Assembly: GCF_018619335.1 (NCBI RefSeq)
Contig: NZ_JAHHDX010000124.1
Span: 1 to 64,000 of the forward strand
Reading direction: 5' to 3'
DNA from: Alteromonas sp. ALT199
GTDB taxonomy: Bacteria > Pseudomonadota > Gammaproteobacteria > Enterobacterales > Alteromonadaceae
Length of the DNA: 64,000 nucleotides
Shown here: positions 54,201 to 61,516 of the stretch, piece after piece
Position numbering within the stretch: the stretch's first letter is position 1
How the letters are laid out: each line of letters begins with the position of its first letter
Made by a program: the position numbers and the translations under genes
The notes under the pieces: model-generated
The model's input: the letters and a program-made list of their open reading frames with translations, nothing else
Told to the model about the DNA's origin: nothing
The model's database searches: none

Positions 54201-55015
54201 CTATGCTTAAGGTTAGCAAGCACTTGCTCTGTACTTGTTAATGCCATATCGGCTTGTTCGAGCTTAGAAAACTCAGGACGAATTTTGTCGAATTGCTTGA
54301 TTAGGTGGCATTCTTTAATCCAGTCATCAACCCGATGGCGGCTAAGGCCTGAAGTAGGTGGGGTTACCCCATCTTCTTCTAAAATAGCGGCAATCATGGC
54401 TTTGATGGTTTCCATCTTACCTTCTTTAGAGTGCACCGCTTTAGCCAACTTTTCGATGTGGCGCATATGCTTTGAAGGCTCGCATAAACTAAAGATTTTG
54501 GCATAGCCTAAAAGTTCGCGCGCATTGTTACTCTGGTTGAGTACACCGTGATCGTTTTGAATGATTGCACGAAAATCTTTGGTATTTAATAGGCTGGTTA
54601 CTAATATGTTATTGCGTTTCATAGCACGTGCAAGCTCGGCGCTGCTCACACTGGCGTGCTTGCCGTTCTTTTGCTCTATTAGATAATCACTAATTTCAAA
54701 TGGCTTGCCGACTAAACGATAGTTAACGCCAGTTCCGTTAGAGCTCAACACTGCTTGGCACAGATCGCCTTCAGCACGCGTATATTCATAAATAATAAAG
54801 CTAGATAAGCGCGGTAAGTACCAGCGTTCAAAGCTGTCACGGGTTGCCGGTACCACGCGACTGGGGTATTCACCGTAAAACACGGGGATCAGTCGCTGAA
54901 GTGTGGTTTTACCCGATGCATTGGTACCACAAATATTGGTGTGTCCATCAAGCTTTAGCTCGACAACGCCTGGTAAATGCGTGTCGATAAGAATAATACG
55001 TTTTAAGCCTGCCAT
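51293..55015 (-). CDS. SMC-like ATPase of a three-subunit condensin (MksB/JetC-like, DUF3584-like)
   Basis: 1240-aa ATPase. Walker A is GTNASGKTTLQR at residues 30-41, then a head subdomain to about 235. Coiled coil runs about 240-535, a compact hinge-like segment lies near 535-605 (LLYPGEGSLLEFLRANVDDW), and return coiled coil continues to about 960. The C-terminal head has signature NESSSHGMAYLIL (about 1119) and Walker B IVHWPIDEL. This is the MukB/MksB/JetC/Rad50-like architecture. AGGA precedes the ATG. Being first, not last, in its operon is unlike classic mksFEB order. I see no nuclease domain. Confidence 0.85.
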   Translation of the reverse strand: MAGLKRIILIDTHLPGVVELKLDGHTNICGTNASGKTTLQRLIPVFYGEYPSRVVPATRDSFERWYLPRLSSFIIYEYTRAEGDLCQAVLSSNGTGVNYRLVGKPFEISDYLIEQKNGKHASVSSAELARAMKRNNILVTSLLNTKDFRAIIQNDHGVLNQSNNARELLGYAKIFSLCEPSKHMRHIEKLAKAVHSKEGKMETIKAMIAAILEEDGVTPPTSGLSRHRVDDWIKECHLIKQFDKIRPEFSKLEQADMALTSTEQVLANLKHSFELDKTYLAARVETTKNELDENSFQRKQTDSEWGDTRDHLNQVISSARADVEKFTSELDTVEREFDKWQDENIEQLKEDVANLAQWQNEKAMADSRYVLLTEKHQDIESAYNKRLAELGEKLSITLEEMSAARQEAAENKAEQQQSEREALSRIQSDYNSQLSTLQNDYQNSLNELKVAEAELKASLSNAGYNEFEQSQLDILDAAIKEASINEDAARGELRQAQQAHSKSVEFRKGCSNALDKARNAFHQEEKAVNKINGLLYPGEGSLLEFLRANVDDWELSLGKVIRPELLERTDLAPAMAENSQSASDTFMGVKLALTELDTPDYAFTEQALKQKLQEAEIRQAAALAAQNECEQRLAKANEDVRNAELVVTQKDNAVKSAEASRKRAQQDRDTVLSEYQQALSSRKQKAKTKLEANQQSQKHAKAQFELSRDEIKDQQREAETEHKFHWQQLIADSEARISQLDSDMRKAKDNAAQDRKDMQDWLESELSNRGVDVDEIGQLKKQINKLKDDITRTETHRHKVADYERWYTNVFTKQKVIWQEGLSKSRKLLGESERNLASKQATYKASREQLQEQHAQLESTLKTASEHLEQVKTLSKSLAKLTLQAGDETAEIKHDDISISQRISEVQSQLQERENLMSDIRAYVERFDQLIAAQAGTGLSDTWERAREECATLNAHGVKSFDHRRMVSHLAQLLNVIVPQKLQGLREQGRIFGADLSQYYFVLADIDKRIVSQSRRITQEVDGDLSLDGVSDSAVKIRSRISELEFWPELEQFRKLYEHWMEEGANELPEEEYGQSMRRVLDILGRAALTGGISKLLDIELHLREGNSDLVIRTDRQLNESSSHGMAYLILCKFLLAFTRLLRGDAEAIVHWPIDELGTLHQNNVKKIFEACQNNNISVVGAFPNPESEVLTLFENRYLIDKVTRQLQVVQPKTSSIGARIKLKKEAEKNSDVAGKETSA

Positions 55016-55365
55016 AGTGTTCCTGTATCAATAACTCTGCCGCGTGAACCCTCACACAGCACAAAACTGTACCTGCTTTCTTATACTAAAAGTTGCTTAT
55101 CTGATAGAAAGCGAGTACATGCGCACGATGTAGCCCGTCAGTGTATTATGAATTCATGATTTTGCACAGATGCATAGTGACTTGTTGGTTACAAAGCGTG
55201 CTATAGCAATAAGATCCTCTCTCGTTTCTATCGTGCAAGGTTTGTTTTTCTTCAACTAAAGAATCTAAACTTCAACATTACTTTCAAATAGATTAACTTT
55301 CACACTTGCTGGTTAACCAATTTTAAAACATCTTATTAACCAATAAAAAACAATTGGCATAAACC
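55016..55365. other. Divergent intergenic region
   Basis: 350 bases between the condensin operon and the lyase-like gene. A TAGTATAAG element on the minus strand near 55083 may be the condensin operon's -10. No hairpin, repeat or further gene is evident. Confidence 0.4.
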
Positions 55366-56385
55366 GTGTCTATAAACAATAAAAACGAAAATATCCTACA
55401 AGAAACCCTAAAAGTACTTTTTTACTTCTTTTTAATTGCATTGGTGATTTCAGCGCTATCAGCTTGTGGAAGTAGCTCTCAAAGTAATACACCTCATCAA
55501 TCTGTAGCTGTACCTGATTCTCAAGGTGATGGAGAAACGCCTATCGAGGAGCAAGCAGAATTTACCCTAGTCTCTGAAGTCATGCTCAGTGCTACAGGTA
55601 CTGCAAGCGCTAGCGAAACCTACGCTTTAATAGAAAGCGTGTTTGGTGACGGCAGTATAGAAGCGCCCGATTTATTTGCAGGCGACCACACTTCTACGCC
55701 CCATATTTTAGAGGAAACCGATAGCGTTATAGGCCCACATTTTGTGTTTTTAGCCCACCGCGATGACGACTTTAATAAAGGTGTTCAGTCTGATCGTCAG
55801 CGCAACGAAATAAAAACTTATGATAAAAGCGATGACGAAGTACTGGGGTTTGAAGGGGAAACCATGCAGTTTGAGTGGTATTTTTATGTTGCCAGCGAAA
55901 TGTCTTTAACCAGTAGGTTTAGCCACTTCTTCCAGCTTAAAGCGCGAAACGACAATGAAGACAATAATAACGGTAACGACGATCAGCCCGTCATTACCCT
56001 CTCTGCTGTCGAAAAAGACAGCTCAGGAAAGGAGCTACAAGTAAGGCACAGTGTAGGTTTCAACCCTGACGGCTCTCGTACCAGCGATGCCTATTTAGTT
56101 CGAGCAAACTGGAGTGATATTGCCGATGAATGGGTGAAGGTATTTGTGCAAGCAACGTTCGCCGAAGAAGGCGAATTTACCATGCAAATAACCCGCGTTC
56201 GTGACGATGCAACTATCGTAGATATTAACGAAGCAAATATTGATATGTGGCGTGGCGTATCTGATGAGGACTTTATCCGCCCAAAATGGGGGATTTACCG
56301 CTCTACCGCTGAAATAGATAAATTACGCCAGCAGGAAGAACGAGTGAAGTTTGCCGACTTCGTTATTAGAAAAGGGACGCTTTGA
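55366..56385 (+). CDS. Lipoprotein with a jelly-roll, polysaccharide-lyase-like domain
   Basis: 339-aa lipoprotein; the signal segment (VLFYFFLIALVISALSAC) gives a lipidated Cys near residue 34. After a Ser/Asp-rich linker, the domain (about 65-339) has GPHFVFLAHRDDDFNKG, SDRQRNEIK, MQFEWYFYV and FSHFFQLKA, which resemble heparin-lyase/PL-type concanavalin-like folds. An Asn/Asp-rich loop (NDNEDNNNGNDDQP) interrupts it. Substrate unknown; glucuronan or another uronic acid glycan is possible. The start is GTG with a weak ribosome-binding site. Confidence 0.55.
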   Translation: MSINNKNENILQETLKVLFYFFLIALVISALSACGSSSQSNTPHQSVAVPDSQGDGETPIEEQAEFTLVSEVMLSATGTASASETYALIESVFGDGSIEAPDLFAGDHTSTPHILEETDSVIGPHFVFLAHRDDDFNKGVQSDRQRNEIKTYDKSDDEVLGFEGETMQFEWYFYVASEMSLTSRFSHFFQLKARNDNEDNNNGNDDQPVITLSAVEKDSSGKELQVRHSVGFNPDGSRTSDAYLVRANWSDIADEWVKVFVQATFAEEGEFTMQITRVRDDATIVDINEANIDMWRGVSDEDFIRPKWGIYRSTAEIDKLRQQEERVKFADFVIRKGTL

Positions 56386-56473
56386 TTTGCAGTTGAGGCT
56401 ACTCAATCAACAACTTCAGTTGCAGGCGTATAGGATAGTAGTTAAAACGTAGTTAAGAGCGCTATTGAGAAAG

Positions 56474-56504
56474 GCGGCACGTAAACCTTGGATTTACGTG
56501 CCGC
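56474..56504 (+). terminator. Hairpin after the lyase-like gene
   Basis: Perfect 12-bp stem GCGGCACGTAAA/TTTACGTGCCGC with loop CCTTGGA. The weak T content downstream is compensated by a second hairpin at 56518-56545. Confidence 0.6.
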
Positions 56505-56517
56505 ACTGATTTAAGTC

Positions 56518-56545
56518 TGACAGTTTGTTTTCAAGCTGTCATTTT
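56518..56545. terminator. Terminator between lyase-like and beta-propeller genes
   Basis: Stem TGACAGTTTG/CAAGCTGTCA (one G-U pair), T4 loop and then a TTTT run on the plus strand; it lies between convergent genes. Confidence 0.65.
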
Positions 56546-56579
56546 AGAAGGCCTATTAAAGCGCCTATTGTATGCTGTT

Positions 56580-58637
56580 TTATTTAACAGCTAGTACATT
56601 CACCGACTCAGGCGCGGGATACATCATGCTAAATGTCGGCGCAATATCACCCGAGGCTGAATTTAAAATGTTATCGAAGCGAAGGATCATACCGTTTGAT
56701 TTTTCCGCTACGTAAACATGACCGTTGCTAAGCATAAGATCTACTGGATTACCCAGCATCGAACTTGGACCTGCAATATTAACCGAAACATCGGTTAAGC
56801 CATCTGCATTGCCCGCACCTGGAATAACATAGAGTTTGCCGTCTGTTGCATCTGCAGCACTACCAACGTCAGAAATAACAAGGCTATCGCTTTGGCTATC
56901 GTAGTCTATACCATGGATGTTCGTTGGCGCCTCAAACACTGCACCGTCACTCGCTGGTACGATTAACCTATCCTCACCTGTAATTACGGTCTCACCACTT
57001 TGCAGTCTGCGCATTACTTCTTCAAAAACTGCGACGGAACCGTTAGTTAATGCCAAATAGGCGCTGTCCGTTGAAGGGTCGTAATCCACATCCCAAGGAC
57101 GGGCACCGTCAGCAGCCTCTAGGGTCAATAAAGGCGCGGCATTACCCGATGCACATGGCGAAAATACTCTTACAGCAGGCGTGCTTTCATTAACATCAGC
57201 CACAAATACCACATCGGCTTCAGAAGCAATGTCTAACCCTTTCGGTGCAATCAGCCCGGTTTCGCTACCCACAATCATGTGATCAAAACTATCGCTGTAC
57301 GTCATCCCATCACGCATGGTTTTCAAGCGATTGATGACTAGTAAGCCACCTGTAGAGGTATCCACATCATCAAAGGTGATAACACCATCACCAGTTGCGG
57401 TAAACGCGGCGCTTTCAATGCTTATACCTGCGTCAAAAGAACTCAACTCGCTGGACAAAACAGCGCTGTATTGCGCCACCTGCCCCGTTGTTTCGTTGTC
57501 AGTTGAAGGGTTACTTGATACCGAAAGCCCCATAATAGGCATAGTTGTAATGCCGTCATCAGAAGCGTCTTTCATCTCGTCTAATTCTTTTAGCTCTGCT
57601 AAAGACTCCGGCTTCACCGATGGCGTTGATAACGTAGGTGCAATATCACCGCTCTCTGCGTTGAAAATATTTGAAAAAACCAGAATGGCGTCATTTGATT
57701 TTTCCGCAACGCGAAGGTCAGAACCTGTTAGGATAATATCTACCGGGTTGCCAAGCTGGGTCGATGCTCCGCCTATCACTCTGGTTGGTACAACCGCCCC
57801 ATCTGCTGAAGAAACATTTTCAATCACAAATAGTTGACCGTCGTCGGCCACAGAAGCATCGCCCACATCTGATAGCACCATACGGTTAGATTTAGGCTCG
57901 TACACAATGCCGTGCAAATTTATCGAAACTTGGTTTCCATCGGTATCCGAAGGAACAACTGAACGCATTACAGTAGGCGCAAAACTTGAACTTGCCACAT
58001 TATCGTACACCGCTAGCGTGCCGTCGGTAAGTGCAACGAATAACCTATCGCTTCGCTCGTCGTAGGCCAAATCCCATGGTTTTGCAGACACCATTATCTC
58101 AGCAATAGGCTCAACGTTCCCTGCCGCTTGACTACCAAACACACTTATTTTTTGACCGTTAAAATCTGCCACCATTACTAGGCCAGCATTTTCAGCAAAA
58201 GCTATACCTTTAGGATTGACTAGCCCTGTTGCTGCGCCCGTTATCTCGTGCCCTTTACTTATCATGTAGTCGGCTTGTGCATCAAAATTACACTGCGTTC
58301 TTAAAAGCGGTAAGTCACTGTCGCCGGCCTGAACTAGGGAACCTTTGTTGGTGAATACAATGCCTTCATTAGCACCTGTGGTTACCGTACTTAGCGCGCT
58401 AGCGTTTTGGTCGACGGCAGTTACCGTATTGCGATTATCACCGCCATTGTTGGCGACGAGGAAAGTGGCTGCAGCAAAGCCAGGGCTACCGTCTTGCCCA
58501 GGTGCGCCATCTACACCATCTGCGCCATTCAAACCGTCGGTCCCGTCGTCACCATCACAGGCGCTTAGAGCAAACACCATAGCCGTTGCTAATAGTGACA
58601 ATTTCATTTTTTGCTGCGAAGTTTTGTTGAATTCCAT
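56580..58637 (-). CDS. Lipoprotein with collagen-like stretch and duplicated beta-propeller
   Basis: 685-aa lipoprotein. The signal ends LSAC (lipidated Cys near residue 27) and is followed at once by Gly-X-Y-like repeats rich in Asp (DGTDGLNGADGVDGAPGQDG). The remainder contains two homologous halves of NHL/YVTN-type blades: PKGIAFAENAGLVMVADFNG ... KPWDLAYDERSDRLFVALTDG and PKGLDIASEADVVFVADVNE ... RPWDVDYDPSTDSAYLALTNG. The start at 58637 is favoured because GGAG lies 6 bases upstream. It is probably surface-exposed. Its function is not recognised. Confidence 0.72.
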   Translation of the reverse strand: MEFNKTSQQKMKLSLLATAMVFALSACDGDDGTDGLNGADGVDGAPGQDGSPGFAAATFLVANNGGDNRNTVTAVDQNASALSTVTTGANEGIVFTNKGSLVQAGDSDLPLLRTQCNFDAQADYMISKGHEITGAATGLVNPKGIAFAENAGLVMVADFNGQKISVFGSQAAGNVEPIAEIMVSAKPWDLAYDERSDRLFVALTDGTLAVYDNVASSSFAPTVMRSVVPSDTDGNQVSINLHGIVYEPKSNRMVLSDVGDASVADDGQLFVIENVSSADGAVVPTRVIGGASTQLGNPVDIILTGSDLRVAEKSNDAILVFSNIFNAESGDIAPTLSTPSVKPESLAELKELDEMKDASDDGITTMPIMGLSVSSNPSTDNETTGQVAQYSAVLSSELSSFDAGISIESAAFTATGDGVITFDDVDTSTGGLLVINRLKTMRDGMTYSDSFDHMIVGSETGLIAPKGLDIASEADVVFVADVNESTPAVRVFSPCASGNAAPLLTLEAADGARPWDVDYDPSTDSAYLALTNGSVAVFEEVMRRLQSGETVITGEDRLIVPASDGAVFEAPTNIHGIDYDSQSDSLVISDVGSAADATDGKLYVIPGAGNADGLTDVSVNIAGPSSMLGNPVDLMLSNGHVYVAEKSNGMILRFDNILNSASGDIAPTFSMMYPAPESVNVLAVK

Positions 58638-58763
58638 CTTCATCTCCGTACTTGTTGTTTATGAAGAGACGCTGTCAACCGCGAAACTGTGCGATAGGTA
58701 CTGCTCACGTCCTGTTCAACAAGCCAAACGAGCCACATTTGATATTGGATGCAACAAAAACAA

Positions 58764-58800
58764 AAAAACCTCAACGCATTGCTACTGTTGAGGTTTTTGG
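58764..58800 (-). terminator. Rho-independent terminator of ffh
   Basis: Stem AACCTCAAC/GTTGAGGTT with a 13-base loop, followed on the minus strand by T7. It lies 22 bases after the ffh stop. Confidence 0.85.
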
Positions 58801-58821
58801 TAGTTTTAGAACTATAGCGAA

Positions 58822-60261
58822 TTAGCGTGGTGGGAAGCCACCGCCGCCGCCGAAGCCGCCTCCGCCAAATCCACCTGGGCCGCCCGGACCGCCAGGGCCT
58901 CCAAAGCCGCCACCGCCCGGTGGCATCATACCTTTCATCTGGCGCATCATTTTCTTCATGCCGCCGCCAGACATCTTCTTCATCATTTTCTGCATTTGCG
59001 TAAATTGTTTAAGTAAACGGTTTACGTCTTGAATCTGGGTTCCCGAACCTGCTGCAATACGACGCTTTCGTGAACCTTTGATCACATCAGGACGCGCGCG
59101 TTCAGCCGGTGTCATTGAGTTAATGATGGCTTCCATCTGATTGAACTGCTTGTCGTTTGCCTGATCTTTAATCTTATCAGACATACCGCCCATGCCAGGA
59201 AGCTTATCAAGCATCCCCATCATGCCGCCCATATTCTTCATTTGCTCAAGCTGATCTTTGAAGTCTTGTAAATCGAAGCCCTTACCTTTCTGTACCTTCT
59301 TGGCCAGCTTTTCGGCTTTAGACTTATCGACTTTACGCTCAACCTCTTCGATAAGGCTAAGGACGTCGCCCATGCCTAATATACGAGAGGCAATACGCTC
59401 AGGGTGGAACGGCTCTAAAGCATCGACCTTTTCACCCATGCCGATAAACTTAATTGGCTTACCTGTAATGTGACGAACCGAAAGCGCAGCACCGCCTCTT
59501 GCGTCACCGTCTGCTTTGGTAAGAATTACACCAGTTAACGGAAGGGCATCGTTAAAGGCCTTTGCCGTATTTGCAGCATCTTGACCTGTCATGGCGTCGA
59601 CCACAAACAACGTCTCAATAGGCTTAACTGAAGCGTGAAGCTCTTTTATTTCGTCCATCATGTCGTTGTCGACGTGCAAACGACCTGCGGTATCTACAAG
59701 TAGGACATCAAAGAAATTCTTTTTCGCCTCAGCAATGGCATCGTTAACGATATCAATTGGCTTTTGTAAAATCGTTGACGGATGAAAAGTAACATTCACT
59801 TCGCCTGCGAGGGTTTCAAGCTGCTTGATAGCGGCAGGACGATAAACGTCGGCACTCACTACCATGACTTTCTTTTTCTCGCGCTCAGTTAAGTATTTAG
59901 CCAGTTTACCTACTGAGGTGGTTTTACCCGCACCTTGTAAGCCCGCCATAAGCACAACAGCGGGAGGTTGAGTCGCAAGGTTAAGCTTTTCATTCGCCTC
60001 CCCCATTACAGACTCTAATTCGGACTGAACGATTTTAATAAATACTTGGCCAGGCTTCAGGCTCTTAGTCACTTCTGTGCCAACAGCGCGTTCTTTTACC
60101 TGTCCCACAAACGCTTTCACCACAGGCAAAGCTACGTCGGCTTCAAGTAAAGCCATACGCACTTCCCGTAGCGTTTCTTTAATATTGTCTTCAGTAAGAC
60201 GCCCTTTGCCGCTGACATTTCGTAATGTTTGGCCTAAGCGTTCTGATAAATTTTCAAACAT
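58822..60261 (-). CDS. ffh: Signal recognition particle protein Ffh
   Basis: GTPase that delivers nascent membrane proteins with 4.5S RNA. N domain, then G domain with GLQGAGKTTSVGKLA, VSADVYRPAAIKQLE, DTAGR and TKADGDARGGAALS, then a methionine-rich M domain with the RNA-binding helix RKRRIAAGSGTQIQDVNRLLKQF. The family core ends near MKGMMPPG. Here about 30 more residues of almost only Gly, Phe and Pro follow, making 479 aa against 453 in E. coli. Confidence 0.97.
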   Translation of the reverse strand: MFENLSERLGQTLRNVSGKGRLTEDNIKETLREVRMALLEADVALPVVKAFVGQVKERAVGTEVTKSLKPGQVFIKIVQSELESVMGEANEKLNLATQPPAVVLMAGLQGAGKTTSVGKLAKYLTEREKKKVMVVSADVYRPAAIKQLETLAGEVNVTFHPSTILQKPIDIVNDAIAEAKKNFFDVLLVDTAGRLHVDNDMMDEIKELHASVKPIETLFVVDAMTGQDAANTAKAFNDALPLTGVILTKADGDARGGAALSVRHITGKPIKFIGMGEKVDALEPFHPERIASRILGMGDVLSLIEEVERKVDKSKAEKLAKKVQKGKGFDLQDFKDQLEQMKNMGGMMGMLDKLPGMGGMSDKIKDQANDKQFNQMEAIINSMTPAERARPDVIKGSRKRRIAAGSGTQIQDVNRLLKQFTQMQKMMKKMSGGGMKKMMRQMKGMMPPGGGGFGGPGGPGGPGGFGGGGFGGGGGFPPR

Positions 60262-60560
60262 AGTATGAAACTTCTTTTTATTTCAGACGTAATGCCTGCA
60301 TTGTAACGTAAAAGCGAACCGTAACGAACCCACAAATGCAGTTAAATTTGCAAACCTTTATGCTTCAGGGTTGTTCACCTTTGATGTATTAATTTCATAC
60401 GGGACATAGAGCAAATATCAACATGCACTGATCGTATAACCACACTAAAAGTGGGTGTGAAACAAACAAAATCAAGGAGATGGTTGAATTTACTTGCAAG
60501 TTGCAGTATCAATACCGACTCAGTCGGTGAACACATCACCTACCTTTGACAGGATGCATC
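60262..60560. other. Divergent promoter region of ffh and ypjD
   Basis: 299 bases without a gene. On the plus strand TTGAAT (60484-60489), 17-bp spacer and TATCAA (60507-60512) form a plausible ypjD promoter whose start overlaps a 15-bp palindrome at 60514-60528. No clear ffh promoter hexamers are seen. Confidence 0.5.
60514..60528. promoter_or_regulatory. Candidate repressor operator at the ypjD promoter
   Basis: Perfect palindrome ACCGACT-C-AGTCGGT directly downstream of a -10-like TATCAA. Its form and place resemble TetR-family operators. No such regulator gene lies in the window. Confidence 0.5.
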
Positions 60561-61352
60561 ATGAACACCCTTTTCGCCATATCTGCTGCTTTACTCTACG
60601 TGCTAGCCGCGGCAGTACTTATCGGCAAATTTGTACACCAAGATGGCCCTAACAAACGATTAGGACTATCTATCGCTAGTGTTGGTGCGATTGCACACAT
60701 CGCATTTCTTACCAGCGTTATTATTATAGCGCCAGGGCAAGACATGAGCGTAACCAACGTTCTCTCTCTAGTGTCGTGGATAATCACCGTTTCCATGCTC
60801 ATATTCGCACGCTCCATTCCAAACCTTATTTTACTACCTGTTGTGTTCGGTTTTGCGAGCCTTTCTGTACTGGCTTCAAAGTTCATTCCGGTGTCGTACA
60901 TCATGCATATAGAGCTTCAGCCTGGTTTGGTTATTCATATCAGCTTATCCTTGTTTGCCTACTGCATCTTAGTCATCGCATTTTTATATGCACTTCAAAT
61001 GTCGTACATCACCTACAGGCTTAAACAGAAAGGTGCGGCGCTGCTTCATTCGTCACTCCCTCCCTTAATGTTGGTAGAGAACATCTTGTTCAAGCTGTTG
61101 TTGGCAGGCACCTGCCTATTAACTGTATCGCTTATCAGCGGGTTTGTTTTCTTAGAGGATATGTTCAACAAAACCTACGCGCACAAAACGGTGCTTTCCG
61201 CTGCAGCGCTAGTGGTATTTCTCATTCTTCTGATTGGCCAGAAGCTAAGAGGTTGGCGAGGAAAACAAGTTATCATTTTGACGGTATTAGGTGTTACACT
61301 ACTTTCACTTGCTTATTTTGGTAGCAAATTAGTTCGCGAGTTTTTACTGTGA
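60561..61352 (+). CDS. ypjD: CcsA-related inner-membrane protein YpjD
   Basis: 263-aa protein with about eight transmembrane helices, of the cytochrome c assembly protein (CcsA/YpjD) family. Visible are MNTLFAISAALLYVLAAAVLIG at the N-terminus and conserved HI/HISLSLFAYC and GWRGKQVIILTVLG regions. The start at 60561 has AGGA 6 bases upstream. It lies beside ffh and corB as in E. coli, and that synteny drives the name. It probably does not itself assemble cytochrome c; its role is unresolved. Confidence 0.9.
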   Translation: MNTLFAISAALLYVLAAAVLIGKFVHQDGPNKRLGLSIASVGAIAHIAFLTSVIIIAPGQDMSVTNVLSLVSWIITVSMLIFARSIPNLILLPVVFGFASLSVLASKFIPVSYIMHIELQPGLVIHISLSLFAYCILVIAFLYALQMSYITYRLKQKGAALLHSSLPPLMLVENILFKLLLAGTCLLTVSLISGFVFLEDMFNKTYAHKTVLSAAALVVFLILLIGQKLRGWRGKQVIILTVLGVTLLSLAYFGSKLVREFLL

Positions 61353-61516
61353 TATAGAGTTAAATATAGGCCCTCATCGCCGCTGAGCATTATTTGGCGA
61401 CGCTCTTAACTTTATAGATTTTTCTAGGTAATTAGGGGGATGTAAGCAATTTCCCCTTGAAACTGAGTCTTCAAATCAATACATTTGAAGCCTAAGTTTA
61501 GACAGGAACCCCTTAA

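Noticed and set aside
49447-55015. Complete Wadjet plasmid-defence system
   Set aside because: No JetD/Toprim nuclease gene adjoins the three condensin-like genes, so a full Wadjet call is not supported.
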